Below, piece after piece: positions 58,627 to 64,000 of a stretch of DNA of 64,000 nucleotides. This DNA is from an uncultured Prevotella sp. (lineage in GTDB: Bacteria; Bacteroidota; Bacteroidia; Bacteroidales; Bacteroidaceae), in assembly GCA_900770395.1 (NCBI GenBank), contig CAAGKM010000030.1:62001-126000 (forward strand), given 5' to 3'. The notes under the pieces are model-generated. The model was given only the letters and a program-made list of their open reading frames with translations, did not search any database and was not told the origin of the DNA. Within the stretch, counting starts at the first letter, position 1, and the number at the start of each line of letters is the position of its first letter. A program made the position numbers and the translations under genes.

Positions 58627-59868
58627 ATGGCATTAGTAAATGAGCATTTTCTGAAGCTGCCGGGCAATTATCTGTTTGCCGATATTGCAAAGAAAGTGAA
58701 CGCATTCAGGGTAAGGCATCCAGAGAATGACGTTATAAGTCTTGGAACAGGCGATGTCACGCGGCCGCTGTGTCCGGCGGTGACCGAGGCAATGCACAAG
58801 GCGGTGGACGAGATGGGAGATGTCTCATCGTTTCGGGGCTATGGCCCTGAGGAAGGCTATGCCTTTCTGCGAGAGGCAATTGTGAAAAACGCTTTTCTAC
58901 CGAGAGGCATACACATTGACCCGAGTGAGGTGTTTATAAACGACGGCTCCAAAAGCGACACTGGAAACATACAGGAATTGGTGAGATGGGACAATAGTGT
59001 GGGAGTGACCGACCCCATCTATCCTGTGTATATCGACTCAAATGTGATGATAGGGCGTGCCGGAGTGCTCAGCGACGGGAAGTGGAGCAACATAACCTAT
59101 CTGCCCAGCACTGCCGAAAACAACTTCACACCGCAGTTGCCCGAGCAGCGGCTCGACATGATTTACCTGTGTTATCCCAATAATCCCACAGGCACGGTGC
59201 TAACAAAGGACGAGCTGCGAAAGTGGGTGAACTATGCACTGAAGAACGACACGCTGATACTCTTCGACGCCGCCTACGAGGCTTACATTCAAGACCCTTC
59301 CATCCCGCGCTCAATCTACGAGATAAGGGGTGCGCGCAAGGTGGCGATAGAGTTTCACAGCTTCTCCAAAACGGCAGGCTTCACGGGCATCCGCTGCGGT
59401 TACACCATAGTGCCGAAGGATCTCACGGCGGCAAGGCTCGACGGCGGCGGGAGGATAGGGCTCAATGCTTTGTGGTATCGCCGTCAGTGCACCAAGTTCA
59501 ACGGTACAAGTTACATAAGCCAGCGTGCGGCGGAGGCTGCCTACACCCCCGAGGGTAAGGCGCAGCTCAGGGAGACGATAAAGTATTACATGGATAATGC
59601 CCAAATGATGCTCATCACACTGAGACGTCTGGGCTTTACCGTATATGGAGGCGAGAATGCCCCGTATCTGTGGGTTAAGGTGCCCGACGGCTCTACATCG
59701 TGGCGTTTCTTTGAGGAGATGCTCTACGGAGCCAATGTGGTGTGTACGCCTGGCGTGGGGTTCGGTCCTAATGGCGAGGGATATGTCCGTATCACATCCT
59801 TCAGTAGCCGTGAGGACTGCGAGGAGGCTATGCGCAGAATAGAGAAATGGCTGCGAGGCGGTTTCTAA
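58627..59868 (+). CDS. dapL: LL-diaminopimelate aminotransferase
   Basis: Converts tetrahydrodipicolinate directly to LL-DAP for lysine and peptidoglycan, bypassing the acylated intermediates. 413 residues, class I/II PLP aminotransferase fold. GNYLFADIAKKVNAF and SLGTGDVTRPLCP at the start, CYPNNPTGTVL, Lys248 in SFSKTAGFTG and a C-terminal RITSFSSRE are typical of DapL. It has its own promoter; the glutamine synthetase gene follows after 40 nt and may share the transcript. Confidence 0.95.
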   Translation: MALVNEHFLKLPGNYLFADIAKKVNAFRVRHPENDVISLGTGDVTRPLCPAVTEAMHKAVDEMGDVSSFRGYGPEEGYAFLREAIVKNAFLPRGIHIDPSEVFINDGSKSDTGNIQELVRWDNSVGVTDPIYPVYIDSNVMIGRAGVLSDGKWSNITYLPSTAENNFTPQLPEQRLDMIYLCYPNNPTGTVLTKDELRKWVNYALKNDTLILFDAAYEAYIQDPSIPRSIYEIRGARKVAIEFHSFSKTAGFTGIRCGYTIVPKDLTAARLDGGGRIGLNALWYRRQCTKFNGTSYISQRAAEAAYTPEGKAQLRETIKYYMDNAQMMLITLRRLGFTVYGGENAPYLWVKVPDGSTSWRFFEEMLYGANVVCTPGVGFGPNGEGYVRITSFSSREDCEEAMRRIEKWLRGGF

Positions 59869-59908
59869 AACAAAATAAGGAAAATAAAAAATTAAAGCAA
59901 TACAAGCA

Positions 59909-62101
59909 ATGACACAATTAAGATTTGAGGTTGTAGCAAAGGCTTTCGGGAAAAAGCCTTTGGATGTGGAAGTACCGAAAGAGACACCAGCGGATTTTTT
60001 TGGCAAGTATGTGTTCAACCGTGAGAAGATGTACAAGTTTCTTCCGTTGAACGTTTACGAGGCACTCATAGACGTTATGGATAACGGCACTCAACTCAAC
60101 CGTGAGTTGGCGGACGCTGTGGCTGCAGGCATGTTCAAGTGGGCTAAGGAGCTTGGCGTGACACACTACACTCACTGGTTTCAGCCGCTTACCGAGGGTA
60201 CTGCTGAGAAGCACGATGCTTTCGTGGAGCACAATTGGAAGGGTGGAATGATAGAGAAGTTTGAGGGAAAACTGCTCATGCAGCAGGAGCCGGATGCCAG
60301 CTCGTTCCCTAACGGTGGTATCCGCAACACCTTTGAGGCGCGTGGATACTCGGCATGGGACCCTGCATCTCCTGTTTTTGTCATTGATGATACCCTTTGT
60401 ATTCCTACTGTGTTTATCTCTTACACAGGTGAGTCGCTCGACTATAAGGCGCCTTTGAAAAAAGCGATAAAGGCAGTCACAAAGGCGGCGAGGGATGTGT
60501 GTGGATATTTTTATGACGATGTGACAAAGGTACAGTCGAATCTTGGTTGGGAGCAGGAGTATTTCCTCGTGGATGAGGGACTCTACTCGGCGCGTCCCGA
60601 CCTGCTTATGACCGGTCGCACCCTTATGGGACACGACTCTGCAAAGAACCAGCAGATGGATGACCATTATTTCGGAGCCATCCCTGAGCGTGTGCAGGCA
60701 TTTATGAAGGAGCTTGAGATAAGGGCGCTCGAACTTGGCATCCCCTGCAAGACACGCCATAATGAGGTGGCTCCAAACCAGTTTGAGCTTGCTCCTATAT
60801 TTGAGGAGACCAACCTTGCCGTTGACCACAACATGCTCATCATGTCGATTATGAAGAGGATAGCACGCAAGCACGGTTTCCGGGTGCTGCTGCATGAGAA
60901 GCCTTTTGCCGGGGTGAACGGCTCAGGCAAGCACAACAACTGGTCATTGTCAACCAACACGGGCATAATCCTTCATGCTCCTAGAAAGACTCCAGAGGAG
61001 AATCTCCGTTTTATAACATTTGTGGTTGAGACGCTTATGGGTGTATATCGCCACAACGGACTGTTGAAAGCATCAATTATGAGTGCCACAAACGCTCACC
61101 GTCTTGGGGCAAACGAGGCACCGCCGGCAATCATCTCATCGTTTCTCGGAACTCAGCTCAATGAGGCTCTCGACACTATTGAGAACAGTGCGGGCGACGG
61201 TTTGCTAATCAATCTTGCAGGCAAGCAGCACATGGTGCTTGACATCCCTCAGATACCAGAGTTGCTCGTGGACAACACCGACCGCAACCGCACGTCGCCA
61301 TTCGCATTTACGGGTAACCGTTTCGAGTTCCGTGCAGTAGGCTCCGAGGCAAACTGTGCATCGGCAATGATTGCCCTCAATGGTGCTGTGGCAGAGGCTT
61401 TGACCGGCTTTAAGACCCGTGTTGACGCACTTATTGATGGAGGTATGGATAAGTTGGCTGCCATTGTTCAGATTCTTCGTGAGGATATCAAGACCTGCAA
61501 GCCTATACGTTTTGACGGCAACGGTTATTCAGATGAATGGGTTGAGGAGGCTGCACGCCGCGGGCTTGACGTTGAGAAGAGCTGCCCTGTGATTTTCGAG
61601 CGTTATCTTGACGAGAACAGCATCAAGATGTTTGAGAGCATGGGTATTATGACACGTAAGGAGCTTGAGGCACGCAACGAGGTGAAGTGGGAGACCTACA
61701 CAAAGAAAATCCAAATAGAAGCACGTGTGCTTGGTGACCTGTCAATGAACCATATTATCCCTGTGGCAACGCATTATCAGAGCAAACTGATAAAGAATGT
61801 TACCAATATGCGTGAGATTTTCCCGGCGGAAAAAGCAGATAAACTCTCTGCCCGCAACATTAAGCTCATCGAGGAGATTGCGGAGCGGACACAGACAATT
61901 GAGACTGGAGTGGAGGAACTTGTGGAGGCACGTAAGTTGGCTAACCGTATTGAGAGTGAGCACAAGAAGGCAATAGCCTATCACGATACCGTGGCTCCAA
62001 AGATGGAAGCCATACGTTATGAGATAGACAAACTGGAGCTTATTGTTGAGGATAACCTCTGGACGCTGCCCAAATACCGTGAGCTGCTGTTTATCAGATA
62101 A
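59909..62101 (+). CDS. glnN: Type III glutamine synthetase
   Basis: Assimilates ammonia onto glutamate with ATP. 730 residues, the long GSIII form characteristic of Bacteroidetes and unlike the ~470-residue GlnA. It shows the GSIII signatures HYTHWFQPLTEGTAEKHDAF, GWEQEYFLVDE, NEVAPNQFELAPIFEE, HEKPFAGVNGSGKHNNWSLS and FTGNRFEFRAVGSEAN. It ends with a helical C-terminal region (residues about 600-720). A terminator shared with the phosphatase gene follows at 62137. Confidence 0.96.
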   Translation: MTQLRFEVVAKAFGKKPLDVEVPKETPADFFGKYVFNREKMYKFLPLNVYEALIDVMDNGTQLNRELADAVAAGMFKWAKELGVTHYTHWFQPLTEGTAEKHDAFVEHNWKGGMIEKFEGKLLMQQEPDASSFPNGGIRNTFEARGYSAWDPASPVFVIDDTLCIPTVFISYTGESLDYKAPLKKAIKAVTKAARDVCGYFYDDVTKVQSNLGWEQEYFLVDEGLYSARPDLLMTGRTLMGHDSAKNQQMDDHYFGAIPERVQAFMKELEIRALELGIPCKTRHNEVAPNQFELAPIFEETNLAVDHNMLIMSIMKRIARKHGFRVLLHEKPFAGVNGSGKHNNWSLSTNTGIILHAPRKTPEENLRFITFVVETLMGVYRHNGLLKASIMSATNAHRLGANEAPPAIISSFLGTQLNEALDTIENSAGDGLLINLAGKQHMVLDIPQIPELLVDNTDRNRTSPFAFTGNRFEFRAVGSEANCASAMIALNGAVAEALTGFKTRVDALIDGGMDKLAAIVQILREDIKTCKPIRFDGNGYSDEWVEEAARRGLDVEKSCPVIFERYLDENSIKMFESMGIMTRKELEARNEVKWETYTKKIQIEARVLGDLSMNHIIPVATHYQSKLIKNVTNMREIFPAEKADKLSARNIKLIEEIAERTQTIETGVEELVEARKLANRIESEHKKAIAYHDTVAPKMEAIRYEIDKLELIVEDNLWTLPKYRELLFIR

Positions 62102-62136
62102 AAAGCATAAACGCATAACGCATTTAGTAAAAAGAT

Positions 62137-62190
62137 TACTGCCTTAAGGTTCTTTTTAAAAAAGTTCTTTAAGGCAGTATTTTTTTTTAC
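62137..62190. terminator. Terminator between glnN and the phosphatase gene
   Basis: TACTGCCTTAA (62137-62147) pairs with TTAAGGCAGTA (62169-62179), with an inner AGAACTTTTT-like match, then nine or more T. Confidence 0.88.
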
Positions 62191-62672
62191 TTTATATCCT
62201 CCAGCAATCCCTCGCAGGCATCCTCAATAAGCTCGAGTGCAAACTCGAAGTCGGAGGTGCCGCCGTAGTAAGGGTCGGGGATAACGGTCTGTCCGGGATG
62301 GTGGCGCAGGTAGTCGGCAAGCATTACAATCTTGTTGTGCTCCTCGTCGCTGTGCGCCATGCTGCTCACGCCACGGTAGTTGCCGCTGTCCATTACAATC
62401 AGTAGGTCAAAATGCTGGAAATCACTGCGTGAGAACTGGCGTGCATGGTGGTCAAATTTATATCCGTGGCGTGCTCCGCAAGCCCTCATACGGCTATCTG
62501 GCAACTGTCCTATATGCCAGTCGCCCATGCCTGCTGAGTCAATCTCAAACTCATTGTCTATTCCTGCGTCCTTCACTAATTTGTGCATCACACCGTCGGC
62601 GGCTGGGGAACGGCAGATATTTCCAAGACATATAAACAGCAGGCGGCGTGGTTTTTTGCTTTCTTTCTCCAT
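62187..62672 (-). CDS. Low-molecular-weight protein tyrosine phosphatase
   Basis: 161 residues. The P-loop FICLGNICRSP contains the Cys15-x5-Arg21-Ser active site, and the general-acid Asp lies in DPYYGG. In bacteria such enzymes often act on tyrosine kinases of capsule export, but no Wzc-like kinase is in the window, so the substrate is open. The upstream region toward polA is short and A/T-rich. The start at 62672 gives a normal family length. Confidence 0.93.
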   Translation of the reverse strand: MEKESKKPRRLLFICLGNICRSPAADGVMHKLVKDAGIDNEFEIDSAGMGDWHIGQLPDSRMRACGARHGYKFDHHARQFSRSDFQHFDLLIVMDSGNYRGVSSMAHSDEEHNKIVMLADYLRHHPGQTVIPDPYYGGTSDFEFALELIEDACEGLLEDIK

Positions 62673-62771
62673 TATAATCTTATGTATGTTTTTATATTTG
62701 ACAGCTTAATTACTAAAATGTCCGTATTTTCACTATTGTTCCTAACTCAACACTTAACACTCAACACTATT

Positions 62772-64000
62772 TTAGTGTGCCTCCAGCCAGTTTGCGCCCC
62801 ATCCGCAGTCGGCAAGCAGCGGCACCTTCAGTTCAAGTACGTTGCTCATTTCCTCAATCACTATGCGCTGCATGGTTTCTTCTTCACCCGGCACTACGCT
62901 GAAGTTGAGTTCGTCGTGTACCTGTAGAATAAGTTTTGATTTCACATTCTCTGCTTTCATGCGGTTGAAGACTCTCACCATCGCCACCTTTATTATGTCG
63001 GCGGCAGTGCCCTGTATCGGGGCGTTGATGGCGTTGCGCTCGGCAAAGCCGCGCACGGTGGCGTTGGCACTGTTGATGTCGGGCAAGTAGCGGCGGCGGC
63101 CGAAGATTGTCTCCACATAGCCTTTTTCACGTGCTTTCTCCTTGGCTCTTTCCATATATTCCTTTACCTTGGGGAAGGTCTCAAAATAGCCCTCAATGAG
63201 CTGGCGTGCCTCGTCGCGGCTTATGTCGAGGCGCTCGGCGAGTCCGAACACGGTTATGCCGTAGATGATGCCGAAGTTGGCGCGCTTGGCTTTTGTGCGC
63301 TCGTCGCGGTCAACTGCCTCAATGTCTTTCTTATATATCTTTGCTGCGGTGGCGGCGTGTATGTCCTGCTCGCCGCGGAAAGCCTCTATCATGTTTTCGT
63401 CGCCGCTGAGATGCGCCATCACGCGCAGCTCTATCTGACTGTAGTCTGCCGAAAAGAATTTACACCCCGGCTCGGGTATGAATGCTTTGCGTATCTCCTT
63501 GCCGTCCTCGCCGCGCACGGGGATGTTTTGCAGGTTGGGGTCGCTCGACGACAGACGGCCAGTTGCGGTGATGGCTTGGTTGAATGATGTGTGAATGTGT
63601 CCTGTGTGTGGGTTTATCAGCTTCGGCAGAGCATCTATGTATGTGCCGAGAAGTTTCTTTAAACCTCTGTGCTCCAGTATGTCGTCCACAATCTCGTGCT
63701 TGCCGCGCAGAGCTTGAAGCACTTCCTCGCTTGTGATGTATTGTCCTGTCTTGGTCTTCTTTGGCTTCTCTATTATCTTGAGTTTGCCGAATAGGATTTC
63801 TCCCACCTGCTTTGGCGACGCTATGTTGAAGTCCTCGCCTGCAAGCTGGTGTATGCGCTGCTCAAGCTCTTTCATCCGTGAGGTAAGAACTTCTGACGTT
63901 TCTTTCAATGACTCAGTGTCTATGCGCACACCGTTCATCTCCATTTCCGCCAGTACGTATATCAGTGGCATCTCTATGTCGTAGAACAGTTTCTCCAGTC
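62772..64000 (-). CDS. polA: DNA polymerase I, C-terminal polymerase domain (cut by window edge)
   Basis: The C-terminal 409 codons of PolA are open to the last base; the N-terminal 5' nuclease and the central exonuclease-like domain lie outside. Polymerase motif A (FFSADYSQIELRVMAHLSGD), motif B (RTKAKRANFGIIYGITVFGL) and motif C (LILQVHDELNF) are intact, as is the thumb region with LPKLINPHTGHIHTSFNQ. The enzyme works in Okazaki fragment processing and repair. The internal Met at 63971 is not the start. Confidence 0.96.
   Translation of the reverse strand, partial: LEKLFYDIEMPLIYVLAEMEMNGVRIDTESLKETSEVLTSRMKELEQRIHQLAGEDFNIASPKQVGEILFGKLKIIEKPKKTKTGQYITSEEVLQALRGKHEIVDDILEHRGLKKLLGTYIDALPKLINPHTGHIHTSFNQAITATGRLSSSDPNLQNIPVRGEDGKEIRKAFIPEPGCKFFSADYSQIELRVMAHLSGDENMIEAFRGEQDIHAATAAKIYKKDIEAVDRDERTKAKRANFGIIYGITVFGLAERLDISRDEARQLIEGYFETFPKVKEYMERAKEKAREKGYVETIFGRRRYLPDINSANATVRGFAERNAINAPIQGTAADIIKVAMVRVFNRMKAENVKSKLILQVHDELNFSVVPGEEETMQRIVIEEMSNVLELKVPLLADCGWGANWLEAH

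Overview
The window reads as chromosomal DNA of a Bacteroidales bacterium, most likely Prevotellaceae. Three things point there. Nearly every transcript starts behind a Bacteroidetes-type promoter (TTTG, 19-20 nt, TAnnTTTG). Ribosome-binding sites are not of the Shine-Dalgarno kind. The gene families (SusC-like barrel with CarboxypepD-like plug, DUF3244, LruC/DUF4842-type lipoproteins, type III glutamine synthetase, LL-diaminopimelate aminotransferase, T9SS-like C-terminal tails) are typical of that group. The genus is inference. No rRNA, CRISPR array, phage or complete insertion sequence was seen.

Layout. 1-3.5 kb: ispG (cut by the window edge), purE, a PAP2-like membrane protein and rpoN, all on the minus strand. 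3.8-5.4 kb: a DUF4842-type lipoprotein carrying a coiled-coil insertion; its paralogue lies at 13.8-15.1 kb. 6.1-12 kb: rsmA, an RluA-like pseudouridine synthase, a sensor histidine kinase and an FprA flavodiiron protein. 12.2-27.3 kb is accessory: three AAA+ ATPases with nuclease-like C-termini and a remnant of a fourth, a GH115/acetylesterase pair for glucuronoxylan, and an outer-membrane barrel divergent from a LuxR-type regulator. 27.4-36.4 kb: a membrane polyferredoxin, a ComEA-like protein, tandem sodium symporters, VanZ, greA, a HIT protein, a CE1 feruloyl-esterase-like enzyme and two outer-membrane barrels. 36.6-45 kb: a polymorphic-toxin locus with a 2036-residue SpvB/FG-GAP/RHS protein, an immunity-like gene, a degenerate second toxin/immunity-like pair and small secreted proteins upstream. 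45-64 kb: mostly housekeeping (TPR/HTH regulator, manC, tRNA-Leu, radC, efp, rpmH, rluD-like, sufS, cysK, dapL, glnN, polA) with a GH53 galactanase and two further hydrolases/phosphatases.

The strongest unexplained signal is a dispersed intergenic element of about 360-370 bp present three times (5760-6130, 25320-25678, 48472-48843). Its two ends are conserved and its centre is an array of short palindromic words in an exact 22-bp register. The words are shared by two copies and replaced by different words in the third. Each copy lies in the same orientation downstream of a gene, two of them touching the stop codon. Other notable structures are 33-34-bp direct repeats in front of two DUF4143 ATPase genes, a 252-bp MITE-like unit with 25-bp perfect inverted ends, duplicated promoter/leader segments feeding an out-of-frame chimeric gene beside the RHS locus, and a repeated ACAC-N4-GTGT operator around the LuxR gene.

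Physiologically the genes fit an anaerobic gut-type saccharolytic organism: plant cell-wall hydrolases and esterases (GH115, SASA esterase, CE1, GH53), O2/NO defence (FprA), nitrogen assimilation (GS III), sulfur metabolism (cysK, sufS), lysine/peptidoglycan supply (dapL) and contact or secreted toxin competition (RHS locus).
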